Assembly (NCBI GenBank): GCA_038534295.1
Contig: JBCAXA010000006.1
Location: 62,001 to 126,000, forward strand
Origin: JBCAXA01 sp038534295
Lineage (GTDB): Bacteria > Pseudomonadota > Gammaproteobacteria > Steroidobacterales > Woeseiaceae
Direction: 5' to 3'
Length of the DNA stretch: 64,000 bases
Positions 18,641-28,174 of the stretch are shown here, piece after piece. A program made the translations under genes and the position numbers. Under the pieces are notes generated by a model that had not been told where the DNA came from, searched no databases, and saw only the letters and a program-made list of their open reading frames with translations. Positions within the stretch are counted from its first letter, which is position 1. Each line of letters starts with the position of its first letter.

Positions 18641-19515
18641 TGGGCGCATCGCGAATCGGTATTCTGCTGGCCGCGGGCATCGCGCTAGTCATTTTTGGTG
18701 CCTGTGCATTCACGGTGGACGAGCGCGAATTCGCGCTAAAGTTCAAGTTCGGGCAGATCGTCCGATCGGATTATGAGCCTGGGCTGCACTTCAAAATTCC
18801 GGTTGCTAACAACATCGTCAAACTGCCGAAGCAAATTCTGACGATCGACAACCAGCCAGAAGAAGTCATCACCGCCGAGAAAAAGACGGTGTTCGTCGAT
18901 TTCTTTTTGAAATGGCGCATCGTCGAGCCCGTCAAGTATTACGTGTCGACGGGCGGCGGCCGCGAAGAGAACGCGCGTTTCCGACTCACGGAAATCATCA
19001 AGGGTTCGCTGCGTTCGGAATTTGCGAAGCGCACGGTTCAGGAAGTGATCTCGGTCCAGCGCACCGGCCTGATGGACGATATGCTCACGGCCGCCGCGGA
19101 AACCGCCAACGAGATCGGTGTCGAGCTCGTGGATCTGCGCGTCAAACGGGTCGAGTTCAACCCGGACGTGCAGGACAGCGTGTTCTCGCGCATGCGCCAG
19201 GAGCGTTTCCGTATTGCGACCGACCTTCGCTCAAAAGGCAAGGAAGAGGCTGAGGAACTCAAGGCGATCGCCGACAAACAGCGCATCGTCATCGAGGCTG
19301 AGGCGTATCGCGAAGCGCAAAAGATCCGCGGTGAGGGCGATGCTCGGGCGGCGGAAATCTACGCCGACGCGTATTCGCAGGATGCCGAGTTCTACGCGTT
19401 CTACCGCAGTATTCAGGCCTACAAGAACTCGCTCGGTCGTTCGGGCGACCTGCTGGTCATCGAGCCCGACAGCGACTTCCTTCGTTACCTCAACGATTCG
19501 CAGGGCAGACAGTAA
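18640..19515 (+). CDS. hflC: FtsH modulator HflC
   Basis: A 291-residue SPFH partner of HflK. One N-terminal transmembrane helix (about residues 5-23) leads into FTVDEREFALKFKFGQIV and then the band-7 domain and a charged coiled-coil region with EAEAYREAQKIRGEGDA. The stop of hflK and the start of hflC share one base (TAATG), so the two subunits are probably made by coupled translation in equal amounts. Confidence 0.96.
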   Translation: MGASRIGILLAAGIALVIFGACAFTVDEREFALKFKFGQIVRSDYEPGLHFKIPVANNIVKLPKQILTIDNQPEEVITAEKKTVFVDFFLKWRIVEPVKYYVSTGGGREENARFRLTEIIKGSLRSEFAKRTVQEVISVQRTGLMDDMLTAAAETANEIGVELVDLRVKRVEFNPDVQDSVFSRMRQERFRIATDLRSKGKEEAEELKAIADKQRIVIEAEAYREAQKIRGEGDARAAEIYADAYSQDAEFYAFYRSIQAYKNSLGRSGDLLVIEPDSDFLRYLNDSQGRQ

Positions 19516-19569
19516 CGCCGAGCGGCTAGCACAGACTGCCAGCGCGACAACAATAACGAGACTGCGCCT

Positions 19570-19767
19570 ATGCAATGGTCCGACCTGTGGGCGGCCTTCG
19601 CCATCTATCTCGTGCTCGAAGGGCTTGCCCCGTTTGCAAGTCCGACTGCTTGGCGAGAGGCCGTCGCGATGCTTGCGAGTAGATCGGACGTTTGGCTGCG
19701 TCGTGCGGGCTTCATCAGCATGGCGGTTGGGGTCGGTTTGTTATACGTCGTGAGAGCAAGCAGTTGA
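19570..19767 (+). CDS. yjeT: DUF2065 family small membrane protein (YjeT)
   Basis: A 65-residue protein with two hydrophobic helices (about residues 7-25 and 45-62) and the family motif LVLEGLAPFASPTAWREA. It lies between hflC and purA, as yjeT does in E. coli. Its function is unknown; the constant position next to hflKC suggests a link to that complex, but this is inference. The last 4 bases overlap the purA start. Confidence 0.88.
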   Translation: MQWSDLWAAFAIYLVLEGLAPFASPTAWREAVAMLASRSDVWLRRAGFISMAVGVGLLYVVRASS

Positions 19768-21062
19768 GTCGCGGCGTCGTTGTCGTTGGTACCCAATGGG
19801 GCGACGAAGGCAAGGGCAAAGTCGTCGACCTACTGACTGACGAAGTCGATGCTGTCGTGCGGTTCCAGGGCGGCCACAATGCGGGCCATACGCTGGTTAT
19901 CGGTGGCCATAAAACGGTACTGCATCTGATCCCGGCCGGCGTATTGCGCGCTGGCGTGCAGTGTTACATCGGCAACGGCGTCGTACTGTCGCTCGACGCT
20001 CTGTTCGAGGAGTGCGACGAGCTCGCCTCTGAAGGTGTTCCGGTTGAGGAGCGCTTACGAGTCAGTCTCGGTTGCCCGCTGATCCTGCCGACGCACGTTG
20101 CACTGGACCACGCCCGCGAGCGCAAACGCGGCAAGTCGGCGCTTGGGACGACCGGTCGCGGTATTGGCCCAGCGTACGAGGACAAAGTTGCGCGTCGCGC
20201 CATTCGGGTTGGTGATCTGTACGTGGCGAACAAGCTGCGGCAGCGTCTTGCCGAGATCATGGCCTATCACAACTTCATGCTGACTGAATACTATGATTCA
20301 GAACCAGTTGAATTTGAACCAGTTTTCGATCAGATTTTGCAACAGAGTCAGCGCCTCGAGCCGTTAGCTGTCGATGTTTCTGCGGCGCTCGGTACGCTGC
20401 TCGCCGGCGACGCCCGGGTGTTGTTTGAAGGCGCGCAAGGGGTGTTGCTCGACGTCGATCACGGTACGTATCCGTTTGTCACATCGTCGAACACCGTTGC
20501 GGGATATGCGAGCGTTGGCAGCGGGATCGGACCAGGCTACCTCGATTACGTGCTCGGAATCGTGAAGGCCTACACGACCCGAGTCGGCGCTGGGCCATTT
20601 CCAACAGAACTCGACGACGACGTCGGGCGCAAGCTTGCCGAAGTTGGCGCTGAGTTCGGTGCAACGACCGGCCGGCCGCGACGCTGCGGTTGGTTTGATG
20701 CGGTCGCGCTGCGCAGCTCGTTGCGCCAGTCTTCGGTCAACGGTCTGTGCATCACCAAGCTGGATGTATTGGACGGCCTCGAGGAAATTCAAATCTGCGT
20801 TGGCTATCGGATGCCGGGCGGCGCAATACTCGACATACCGCCTGCGACCGTTGAAGCTTTGGCAGACGCCGAGCCGGTCTACGAGAGTGTGCAAGGATGG
20901 AAAACACCGACTGCGGGACTCACCGATTATGACGCGCTGCCAGCAGCGGCGCAGAATTACCTCGGCCGGCTCACCGAGCTGTCTGGAGCGCCGATCGATC
21001 TCATCTCGACCGGCCCGGATCGCGACCAGACGATCATTTTGCGCCATCCGTTTCGGTCGTAA
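19764..21062 (+). CDS. purA: Adenylosuccinate synthetase
   Basis: A 432-residue enzyme that converts IMP and aspartate to adenylosuccinate with GTP. The N-terminal GTQWGDEGKGKVVDLL P-loop, FQGGHNAGHTL, TTGRGIGPAYEDK, VLFEGAQG and GRPRRCGWFD motifs are all present. The best start is TTG at 19764, which overlaps the yjeT stop (TTGA) and gives the standard N-terminus and length. The open frame extends upstream to 19692, but that would add non-conserved residues inside yjeT. Confidence 0.95.
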   Translation: MSRGVVVVGTQWGDEGKGKVVDLLTDEVDAVVRFQGGHNAGHTLVIGGHKTVLHLIPAGVLRAGVQCYIGNGVVLSLDALFEECDELASEGVPVEERLRVSLGCPLILPTHVALDHARERKRGKSALGTTGRGIGPAYEDKVARRAIRVGDLYVANKLRQRLAEIMAYHNFMLTEYYDSEPVEFEPVFDQILQQSQRLEPLAVDVSAALGTLLAGDARVLFEGAQGVLLDVDHGTYPFVTSSNTVAGYASVGSGIGPGYLDYVLGIVKAYTTRVGAGPFPTELDDDVGRKLAEVGAEFGATTGRPRRCGWFDAVALRSSLRQSSVNGLCITKLDVLDGLEEIQICVGYRMPGGAILDIPPATVEALADAEPVYESVQGWKTPTAGLTDYDALPAAAQNYLGRLTELSGAPIDLISTGPDRDQTIILRHPFRS

Positions 21063-21134
21063 GGCTATTCGAGGGCCGCGCCATCCTCGCGCGCCTCGTC
21101 GTCAACCGGGACGCCTGTCCGGCGTTAGTGTGGC

Positions 21135-22247
21135 ATGGCTGAACCCGCGCTAAGACTGCTGGCCGGGCCAGATGCGCTCAAAGAAATAAACCGCGACGGA
21201 TTGTCGTTTGCGCGGGTGCGTACCGTTGCCGGTGCGTCGGGCGGTCCGAAATGGCTGGTCCTGGCCGGGCTCGATCACTATTTCGCCGCTGAAGTGGTGC
21301 CGCGCCTAGCAGGCGAAGTCGCGCTGCTCGGTAGCTCAATCGGCGCTTGGCGGAACGTGAGTCTTGCGCAGACCAACCCGAGCGCTGCCGTGCAGCGCTT
21401 CGAGCGCGCCTACATCGAGCAGCGCTACACCGTCAAGCCGACACCCGCGGAAGTCACGGCGATGAGCTACCAGATTCTCAGTGAGCTCTTGGGCGATGAT
21501 GGTGTCCGCGCGGCGCTCGAGCACCCAGTGTTGCGCCAGTCGATCGTGACAGTACGCTGCCGGCGGGCGACCGCATCGGATCGACGATTGCCGCTCGCTG
21601 CGGGCCTGTTGGCGGCGGCCAGCGCGAATTTCGTACGGCGTGATTGGCTCGGCCGATTTTTCACGCGTGCGGTCTTTCACGATCCGCGCAGTCAGCCGGT
21701 ATGGTTGCAGCAGGCCGACATCGAGACGACGGCAATTGCCTTGAACGAGGCGAATTTGGTCGACGCGGTCGTTGCCAGCGGCTCAATACCGTTCGTGTTG
21801 TCGGGGGTACGTGATCCCGCCGGCGCGCCCAGCGGCGTTTATCGCGACGGCGGCGTTATCGACTATCACCTCGACCTACCATTGTCGGCCGACGACGGCA
21901 TCGCGTTGTTTCCGCACTTCTACTCGACGATTACGCCGGGTTGGTTTGATAAACGCCTGACCGGTCGGCACGGCAATCCGGCGCATTTCCGTCGGGTCCT
22001 GCTGCTCGCACCGTCAGCGGCGTTCGTCGACACGCTGCCAGGTCGCAAAATTCCTGATCGCACGGACTTCACGACGATGAGCGACGACGAGCGCATCGCG
22101 GCATGGCGAACGGTGGTGAGCGCGAGCCGCCGGCTCGCCGACGAGTTTGCCGAGCTCGTCGAACACGAGCGCCTCGGTGCGGCAGTCGAACCGCTTAATC
22201 TGCGACGAACTCAGCGTTCGCGGCGGCGTCAGGCGCACGCCGGCTGA
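21135..22247 (+). CDS. Patatin-like phospholipase family protein
   Basis: A 370-residue serine acyl hydrolase. The patatin features are visible: the oxyanion-hole GASGGPKW near residues 33-40, the nucleophile motif GSSIG near 66-70 and the YRDGG Asp motif near 236-240. There is no signal peptide or membrane segment, so it is probably cytoplasmic. The substrate is unknown. The C-terminal 17 residues are Arg-rich and overlap the convergent gene by 53 bases. A separate transcription unit from purA is likely, since 72 bases lie between them. Confidence 0.8.
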   Translation: MAEPALRLLAGPDALKEINRDGLSFARVRTVAGASGGPKWLVLAGLDHYFAAEVVPRLAGEVALLGSSIGAWRNVSLAQTNPSAAVQRFERAYIEQRYTVKPTPAEVTAMSYQILSELLGDDGVRAALEHPVLRQSIVTVRCRRATASDRRLPLAAGLLAAASANFVRRDWLGRFFTRAVFHDPRSQPVWLQQADIETTAIALNEANLVDAVVASGSIPFVLSGVRDPAGAPSGVYRDGGVIDYHLDLPLSADDGIALFPHFYSTITPGWFDKRLTGRHGNPAHFRRVLLLAPSAAFVDTLPGRKIPDRTDFTTMSDDERIAAWRTVVSASRRLADEFAELVEHERLGAAVEPLNLRRTQRSRRRQAHAG

Positions 22248-22902
22248 AGTCGCTGTAGGTGGTCACCACCGTGCTGTCGAGGCGCCGGAACAGAGCGCTA
22301 CCTTCGATGCGTGTCGTTACGCGTGAGGGAAAGAACGTCCCGGCCGCAACTTTTTGCATGTCGATCGCGAGATCGAATTTGTTGATTTTCGCGACCACAC
22401 GGGCGCGGAATGGCTTCTCGTTGAACAACCGAAACGACGCGACCGTCTGCCGCTCGGTATCCAGCGTGAGCTCGCCACCGAGCCGATCGGCATGGTCGGC
22501 AAGGAAATCGTCGTCGCTCACGTCGGGTTTGAATCGATAGCGACGACGCTCATCCTGCTCGCCGGTGAGCGACCAGCTACCGGCCACGGCCAGGCCCGCA
22601 AAGTCGTTTTCGCCCAGGTAGTCGCCGTCGTTTTGCTCGCGCACCCATTCGGCATGCGTGGCCAGTTCATCGTCGGTTGGCCTTCGACCGTCGACACTGA
22701 CCAAGCGCCAGGTCCGATTGGAGCTCGGGTCAAAGCGCCGGACGGTAACGGACTCGCCATCGTCGACGGTCTGCGTGTAAGCCCACTCGGTGGGGTCAAC
22801 CGACGGCATGCGGTCAAAAACCGCGGCAAGTTCAGGCGGTAGCTCATCCGCCGCAGCAGCTGTGACGAGCAGCGATGTCGTCACGATTGCCGCAAGCTTC
22901 AC
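22195..22902 (-). CDS. Exported protein of unknown function
   Basis: A 235-residue protein with a clear signal peptide (MKLAAIVTTSLLVTAAAA, cleavage near residue 18). The mature part is rich in beta-type alternation and charged loops, with a VRRFDPSSNRTW stretch and a WSLTGEQDERRRYRF segment. It resembles periplasmic proteins that scaffold lipids or substrates, but no family was recognised. The start overlaps the stop of the upstream FMN dehydrogenase by 4 bases, so it is the last gene of a three-gene minus-strand operon. Confidence 0.7.
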   Translation of the reverse strand: MKLAAIVTTSLLVTAAAADELPPELAAVFDRMPSVDPTEWAYTQTVDDGESVTVRRFDPSSNRTWRLVSVDGRRPTDDELATHAEWVREQNDGDYLGENDFAGLAVAGSWSLTGEQDERRRYRFKPDVSDDDFLADHADRLGGELTLDTERQTVASFRLFNEKPFRARVVAKINKFDLAIDMQKVAAGTFFPSRVTTRIEGSALFRRLDSTVVTTYSDFSRRAPDAAANAEFVAD

Positions 22903-24074
22903 GTTGTCGCGGCCTGATCGTTAGGGTTTCGTCGCCGCAAGTACGTGCGGTCGAGTTCGCCTAGATGCGTGATGCCGGTGAGCCGCATGTCGCGCTCGAT
23001 CTCCTCGTGCATCAGCCGCATTGCGCGGCGAACGCCGGGGGCGCCGCCGGCGGCCAACGCATAAAGATAAAAACGACCGCCGGAGCACGCCGTCGCGCCA
23101 TTTGCGATCGCTTTCAAGACGTGTGTGCCGCGGCGAATGCCGCCGTCGACGATGATTTCAATCTGACCACCGACGGCGTCGGCAATCTCAGCGACCTGGT
23201 CGAACGGCGCGCGTGAACCGTCGAGTTGGCGGCCGCCGTGATTCGACAGCATGATTGCCGACGCACCGATCTCGACGGCGCGTCGCGCATCGTCGACGCT
23301 CGACACGCCTTTGATAACGAACGGGCCTTGCCAGCGATCGATCATCATCGCGGCGTCATCCCAGCGGATACACGTTTCCATTTGTTCGTCGATGTACTGA
23401 CCGACGGACCCATTGACGTCGCGCTGCGTGTTGACGACGTCAGTAACGTTTGGCAAGTCGAACGGCGGACTGCGCAGGTACGGGATCGTCCAGTAGGGGT
23501 GCGTGATGAAACTCGCGAGGCTCGACAGCGTGAGCTTAGGCGGTGTCGTCATGCCGGTGCGGTAATCGCGCTCGCGATTGCCAGCGACAATTGTGTCGAC
23601 GGTCAACGCGATGGCGTCAAATTGCGCCTCACGGCAGCGATCGATTAGAGCATTGGTGAAGCCGGCATCTTTGTGAACGTAGATCTGAAAGAGTTTGTGC
23701 GCGCCGTTGTAGCGACCCATCTCTTCGATGCTGCGCGTGCCGATCGTCGACAAGCCATACAGCGAACCAAATTCCTCGGCAACCGTCGCTGGCGCCCACT
23801 CGCCGTCCGGGTGAAACAATCGCTGCAACGCGGTCGGCGAGAAAAAAATCGGCATTTTGAGTCGACAGCCCAGCACGTCGACCGACATATCAACGGCGTC
23901 CACGCCGGTCAAAACGCGCGGTACGATATCGACGTCGTCGAACGCCGCGGTGTTGCGCGCCAGCGTCGACTCGTCGTCGGATCCGCCGTCGATGTAGTGA
24001 AATAATGGTGCCGGCAAACGGCGCCGGGCGAGTTCCCTGAAGTCGGCTGTATTGCGGCAGTCGCTCAGGCGCAC
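22899..24074 (-). CDS. FMN-dependent alpha-hydroxy acid dehydrogenase (L-lactate dehydrogenase-like)
   Basis: A 391-residue TIM-barrel flavoenzyme of the LldD/glycolate oxidase/mandelate dehydrogenase family that oxidises 2-hydroxy acids to 2-oxo acids. Lys255 (PFVIKGV), the active-site His279 and Arg282 in SNHGGRQLD, and the FMN-phosphate site IIVDGGIRRG at 308-317 are all present. The usual FMN-binding GRPFLY is changed to GGRFYLY. No transmembrane segment is obvious apart from a mildly hydrophobic loop near 185-210. The exact substrate is not readable. It overlaps its upstream neighbour by 10 bases and its downstream one by 4. Confidence 0.88.
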   Translation of the reverse strand: MRLSDCRNTADFRELARRRLPAPLFHYIDGGSDDESTLARNTAAFDDVDIVPRVLTGVDAVDMSVDVLGCRLKMPIFFSPTALQRLFHPDGEWAPATVAEEFGSLYGLSTIGTRSIEEMGRYNGAHKLFQIYVHKDAGFTNALIDRCREAQFDAIALTVDTIVAGNRERDYRTGMTTPPKLTLSSLASFITHPYWTIPYLRSPPFDLPNVTDVVNTQRDVNGSVGQYIDEQMETCIRWDDAAMMIDRWQGPFVIKGVSSVDDARRAVEIGASAIMLSNHGGRQLDGSRAPFDQVAEIADAVGGQIEIIVDGGIRRGTHVLKAIANGATACSGGRFYLYALAAGGAPGVRRAMRLMHEEIERDMRLTGITHLGELDRTYLRRRNPNDQAATT

Positions 24075-24688
24075 GGTTGCTGACGGGTCTCGCCGAAGAA
24101 CTCGACATCGCCAAGTTGGTCGAGCGCGCTACGGATTGGCGTTTCGTCGGTAACGCTCGCCGCCAGCGCTGGGGAGATGTCCGCCAAGGTCAGGTAATCG
24201 CCGTCGTGGATCTCCGTGATCAACGCATAATCAACGCTGCGCCCAGCCTGCGTAGCGCTCAACAGATACTGATGCGCCGCGACCGGTGCGGGCAGCGGCG
24301 TGCACAAGGTGTGGCGAACTCGCGATGTGTTCGGGTGTGCTGGAAGCGCTCCGAGCCAGCGGGTGGTTTTCCGGACCCGCCAGCCAGCCGCCGTTAGCGT
24401 CGCGCCGATCGAGCGGCCAGCCCGAATCTGCGCGTCGAGCGCCGGAATCTCTGCGCCGCCGATGAACTCGACGATGGCAACGGTGCGTGTTCGTCGCGCG
24501 CTAGACGCACCACTGTAAAGCTCGCTAATGCGTAAATTCGCGCCTTGAAAACGCACGTCGACGCCATAACTGCCGTATCGCTTGAATATACGCTCGCTGT
24601 TCAAGGGCTCCCTCGATGGGTCGCTTGCGCAGCCGTATGACAGCAAAAACGGCACGATAAAAAGGCAGCGCGCGAAAGGGTTATACAT
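24065..24688 (-). CDS. Putative lipoprotein of unknown function
   Basis: A 207-residue protein. The N-terminus (MYNPFARCLFIVPFLLSYGC) is a short lipoprotein-type signal with a lipobox-like SYGC, so Cys20 may be lipidated. The mature part contains an AIVEFIGG strand and a YALITEIHDGDYLTL segment; no family was recognised. The ATG at 24688 was chosen because the longer open frame upstream has no signal and overlaps the divergent gene region. It overlaps the FMN dehydrogenase start by 10 bases and is the first gene of that operon. Confidence 0.65.
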   Translation of the reverse strand: MYNPFARCLFIVPFLLSYGCASDPSREPLNSERIFKRYGSYGVDVRFQGANLRISELYSGASSARRTRTVAIVEFIGGAEIPALDAQIRAGRSIGATLTAAGWRVRKTTRWLGALPAHPNTSRVRHTLCTPLPAPVAAHQYLLSATQAGRSVDYALITEIHDGDYLTLADISPALAASVTDETPIRSALDQLGDVEFFGETRQQPCA

Positions 24689-24797
24689 AGTTCGTTTCGA
24701 CCGGTTTCGCGCTGGAAGTATCCGCGCTGACGGATCGATTGCAAGTGTGGGCGACAAGGCGTGTAGGGCATAATGTACCGATGATCGAGGTACTGAC

Positions 24798-26189
24798 ATG
24801 CTGACGCTGGATTCTCGCTGGCTCGACGAGTTGCCGGCGCTGCTCGAGCGCATGGCGGCCACCCAAGACTCCTTGCCGCCACTCGCGGTGGGATCGAGCG
24901 ATCCGCGCGTCAGTGGCGTACTGCGCGAGGTCGCGGAGCGATTGCAGGACAATTACCCGTATCCGCATCCGCTTTACGCCGGGCAGATGCTAAAACCCCC
25001 GCACCCGGTTGCGCGCCTCGCGTACATGCTGGCGCTGTGGATTAATCCGAACAATCACGCCCTCGATGGCGGCCGGGCAAGTTCGGCTATGGAAAAAGAG
25101 GCCGTGCAGGCCCTAGCGCGCGTCGTCGGCTGGGACGAGGCGTTTCTCGGTCACCTGACCGGCGGCGGTACGGTGGCCAATCTCGAAGCGCTTTGGGTGG
25201 CTAATCAGCTCGCGCCCGGCAAACGCGTTCTGGCGTCGGCGCAAGCGCACTACACGCACCAACGACTCTGCAAAGTGCTTGGCATCGACTTCACCGCGGT
25301 GTCGGTGGACGCGGCCGGTCGCATGGCGCTGCCTGCGCTCGAAGACGAGCTGGCGTGCGGCGACGTTGGCACCGTTGTGGTGACACTCGGTTCGACGGCA
25401 TTCGGTTCGGTTGATCCGCTGGCCGACGTGCTCGAGCTACGCGAGCGCTACGGATTTCGTGTGCACGTCGATGCCGCGTATGGCGGTTACTTCGCCCTCG
25501 CGGCAGATGCACTGCCGCCAAATGCGCGCGCGGCGTTTGCCAGCCTAGGTGCGGCGGATTCTTTCGTTATCGATCCGCATAAGCATGGTTTGCAGCCCTA
25601 CGGATGTGGCTGCGTGCTGTTTCGTGATCCCGCTGTCAGCCGGTTTTACGACCACGGCTCGCCGTACACCTATTTTTCGTCCGACGACCTGCATCTAGGT
25701 GAAATCAGCCTGGAGTGCTCGCGGGCCGGCGCCAGTGCGGTTGCTTTGTGGGCAACGCAACGTTTGCTGCCGATGACGAGCGACGGCGAGTTCGCCGACG
25801 GGCTGCGCGACAGTTTGGCGGCGGCACGCAATTTGTTCGCGCGACTTAAGAGCGACTCGGCGTCGTTGACGCTGCTGGCGCCCGCCCTCGACATTGTCGT
25901 TTGGGCGCCGCGCGGTCGGCGCGCGTCGGACATATCTGACGCCAGTCAGCGACTGTTCGAGGCGGCGGCGCGTCGCGACTTGCATCTTGCGACGTGTTGG
26001 GTGCCGCGCTCGCTCGCCGAGCCCTATTGGCCTGATGTCGAATTTGATGCGGACAGCGTGCTGTGTCTGCGATCGGTGCTGATGAAGCCCGAGCACCATG
26101 CATGGCTCGATACCATTTGGCAGCGTTATTGCGACGCGCGGGCCGATGTCGCGCCGCGCGAGCCGCTGTCGTCGGTGACGGTGCCATGA
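24798..26189 (+). CDS. Group II pyridoxal-dependent decarboxylase family protein
   Basis: A 463-residue PLP enzyme of the aromatic amino acid/glutamate decarboxylase superfamily. The stacking His151 (AQAHYTH), the Asp225 in VHVDAAYGG and the PLP Lys262 in DPHKHG are visible. The GGGTVANLEAL loop at about residues 122-132 binds PLP phosphate. The substrate is unknown; it could be aspartate or an aromatic amino acid. Its stop overlaps the deoB start (ATGA), so it is probably co-transcribed with the deo genes, an unusual partner for them. Confidence 0.85.
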   Translation: MLTLDSRWLDELPALLERMAATQDSLPPLAVGSSDPRVSGVLREVAERLQDNYPYPHPLYAGQMLKPPHPVARLAYMLALWINPNNHALDGGRASSAMEKEAVQALARVVGWDEAFLGHLTGGGTVANLEALWVANQLAPGKRVLASAQAHYTHQRLCKVLGIDFTAVSVDAAGRMALPALEDELACGDVGTVVVTLGSTAFGSVDPLADVLELRERYGFRVHVDAAYGGYFALAADALPPNARAAFASLGAADSFVIDPHKHGLQPYGCGCVLFRDPAVSRFYDHGSPYTYFSSDDLHLGEISLECSRAGASAVALWATQRLLPMTSDGEFADGLRDSLAAARNLFARLKSDSASLTLLAPALDIVVWAPRGRRASDISDASQRLFEAAARRDLHLATCWVPRSLAEPYWPDVEFDADSVLCLRSVLMKPEHHAWLDTIWQRYCDARADVAPREPLSSVTVP

Positions 26190-27382
26190 GCCGCGCGGTC
26201 GTGCTGGTGTTGGATTCGTTCGGGCTCGGCTCGACCCCGGACGCTGATCGTTTTGGGGATGTCGGCGCGAATACCATGCTCAGTTTGCTCCGCCATCGTG
26301 AGGCCATCGGCAAACCGCTGCTAACACCAAATCTCGACCGGCTCGGACTACGCCACGCCGCTGCGGCCGCCGATTCGCGGGTACCAGCAGCACCGGATTC
26401 GCCGGTCGATGGCGCGTGGGGCTACGCGGCCGAGCTCTCCAGCGGCAAAGATACGCCGAGCGGGCATTGGGAGCTTGCCGGCGTGCCGGTGTTTTTTGAT
26501 TGGGGTTATTTTCGCGAGCCGACCGAATCGTTTCCCGCTGAGCTGTTGGATGCGTTGATCGAGCGCGCTGAACTTCCGGGGGTTCTCGGCAACTGTCACG
26601 CTTCGGGAACGACGATCATCGCCGAACTGGGCGACGAGCACGTCGCTACCGGCAAGCCGATCGTCTATACGTCGGCCGATAGCGTGTTTCAGATCGCGTG
26701 CCACGAAACAGCGTTTGGCCTCGAGCGCCTCTATCGAGTTTGTGATATCGCCCGTGAGCTCGTCGACGCCTACAACGTCGGCCGGGTCATAGCCCGGCCA
26801 TTTGTCGGCGACAGTGCGAGCAATTACACCCGCACGGCGAATCGCCGCGATCTGACCGTGCCGCCACCGGCCGAGACGGTGCTCGACAAGCTCTTGGCGG
26901 CCGATGGTGCGGTCATTAGCGTTGGCAAAATCTCTGACATATTCGCGCACCGTGGGATCAGTCGGCGGATCAAGGCGGCCGGTAACGATGCGTTGATGGC
27001 GGCGACGCTCGATGCGCTCGACGAGGCGGGCGAACGAACGCTGGTATTCACGAATCTCGTCGATTTCGACATGCTGTACGGGCATCGCCGCGATGCCGAC
27101 GGATACGCGAATGCGCTCGAGCGCTTCGATGAGCAACTCGGCGTGCTGCGCTCGAAACTTTTACCCGACGATCTGCTGGTGCTGTGTGCCGATCACGGTT
27201 GCGATCCGTCCTGGCCGGGTACCGACCATACGCGCGAGTACATTCCCGTATTGGCTGCCGGCGCCGGACTCGAGCCCGGATCGCTAGGTGCGCGGGCGAG
27301 TTTTGCCGATATCGGGCAGAGTCTCGCAACGTTTTTTGACCTGCCGGCGATGGACCACGGCGAGGGCTTTCTAGCGCGCTGA
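26186..27382 (+). CDS. deoB: Phosphopentomutase
   Basis: A 398-residue alkaline-phosphatase-superfamily mutase that interconverts (deoxy)ribose 1-phosphate and 5-phosphate. VLVLDSFGLGSTPDADRFGD holds the first metal Asp, DTPSGHWE carries the phospho-acceptor Thr, and ADHGCDPSWPGTDHTRE holds metal His and Asp residues near the C-terminus. The ATG at 26186 overlaps the stop of the PLP gene, and the resulting N-terminus is family-like. It feeds deoxyribose 5-phosphate to DeoC. Confidence 0.96.
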   Translation: MSRAVVLVLDSFGLGSTPDADRFGDVGANTMLSLLRHREAIGKPLLTPNLDRLGLRHAAAAADSRVPAAPDSPVDGAWGYAAELSSGKDTPSGHWELAGVPVFFDWGYFREPTESFPAELLDALIERAELPGVLGNCHASGTTIIAELGDEHVATGKPIVYTSADSVFQIACHETAFGLERLYRVCDIARELVDAYNVGRVIARPFVGDSASNYTRTANRRDLTVPPPAETVLDKLLAADGAVISVGKISDIFAHRGISRRIKAAGNDALMAATLDALDEAGERTLVFTNLVDFDMLYGHRRDADGYANALERFDEQLGVLRSKLLPDDLLVLCADHGCDPSWPGTDHTREYIPVLAAGAGLEPGSLGARASFADIGQSLATFFDLPAMDHGEGFLAR

Positions 27383-27460
27383 GCGCAGCGTTTAGGCAGT
27401 CGGTAACGCACTGCTATGGCAAAATGCGCCCGGTACGCAGGCGCCACACGAATCAGCACT

Positions 27461-28174
27461 ATGCCAACGAAACACATGAACGCCGGTCCCGGCGACTTCG
27501 CCGAAACCGTTCTAATGCCAGGTGATCCGCTGCGGGCCAAGTACATTGCCGAGAGCTACCTCGATGACGTGCGCGAGGTCACTGACGTGCGCAACATGCT
27601 CGGCTTCACCGGTCGCTTTCGCGACTTACCGGTCTCAGTCATGGCCCACGGCATGGGTATCCCGTCGATCTCGATCTATGCGACCGAGCTGATGACCGAG
27701 TACGGCGTGCGGCGCATCATTCGGGTCGGTAGCTGCGGCACGGTTAGCGCCGCCACGCGGCTGCGAGACGTCATCATCGCGATGGGCGCGTGCACCGATT
27801 CGGGCGTCAATCGTATGCGTTTCGGCGGCTACGACTACGCCGCAATCGCGAGCTACGGCTTGCTGACAACGGCCGTAGCGGTGGCTGAAGAGCACGGCGT
27901 ACGCCATCAGGTCGGCAATATTTTCTCAGCGGACTTGTTCTATACGCCCGACACCGCGATGTTCGACACAATGGAAAAATACAACGTGCTTGGCCTCGAG
28001 ATGGAAGCAGCGGGCCTGTACGCGTTGGCCGCCGAGCACAACGTCGATGCGCTGGCGATTTGCACGGTGTCGGACAACATCCGCACCGGTGCAGCGCTGT
28101 CCGCCGATGAACGACGTGCGACTTTCGATGACATGATCAAGGTCGCGTTGGAAACCGTCTATCGCCATGGCTGA
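27461..28174 (+). CDS. deoD: Purine nucleoside phosphorylase, DeoD type
   Basis: A 237-residue hexameric phosphorylase that cleaves purine (deoxy)nucleosides to base and (deoxy)ribose 1-phosphate. It has GDPLRAKYIAE phosphate-binding residues, IRVGSCGTV, GLEMEAAGLYALA and TVSDN near the C-terminus with the catalytic Asp. The ATG at 27461 (MPTKHMNAGPGDFAE) gives the standard N-terminus. It overlaps deoC by 8 bases. Confidence 0.95.
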   Translation: MPTKHMNAGPGDFAETVLMPGDPLRAKYIAESYLDDVREVTDVRNMLGFTGRFRDLPVSVMAHGMGIPSISIYATELMTEYGVRRIIRVGSCGTVSAATRLRDVIIAMGACTDSGVNRMRFGGYDYAAIASYGLLTTAVAVAEEHGVRHQVGNIFSADLFYTPDTAMFDTMEKYNVLGLEMEAAGLYALAAEHNVDALAICTVSDNIRTGAALSADERRATFDDMIKVALETVYRHG

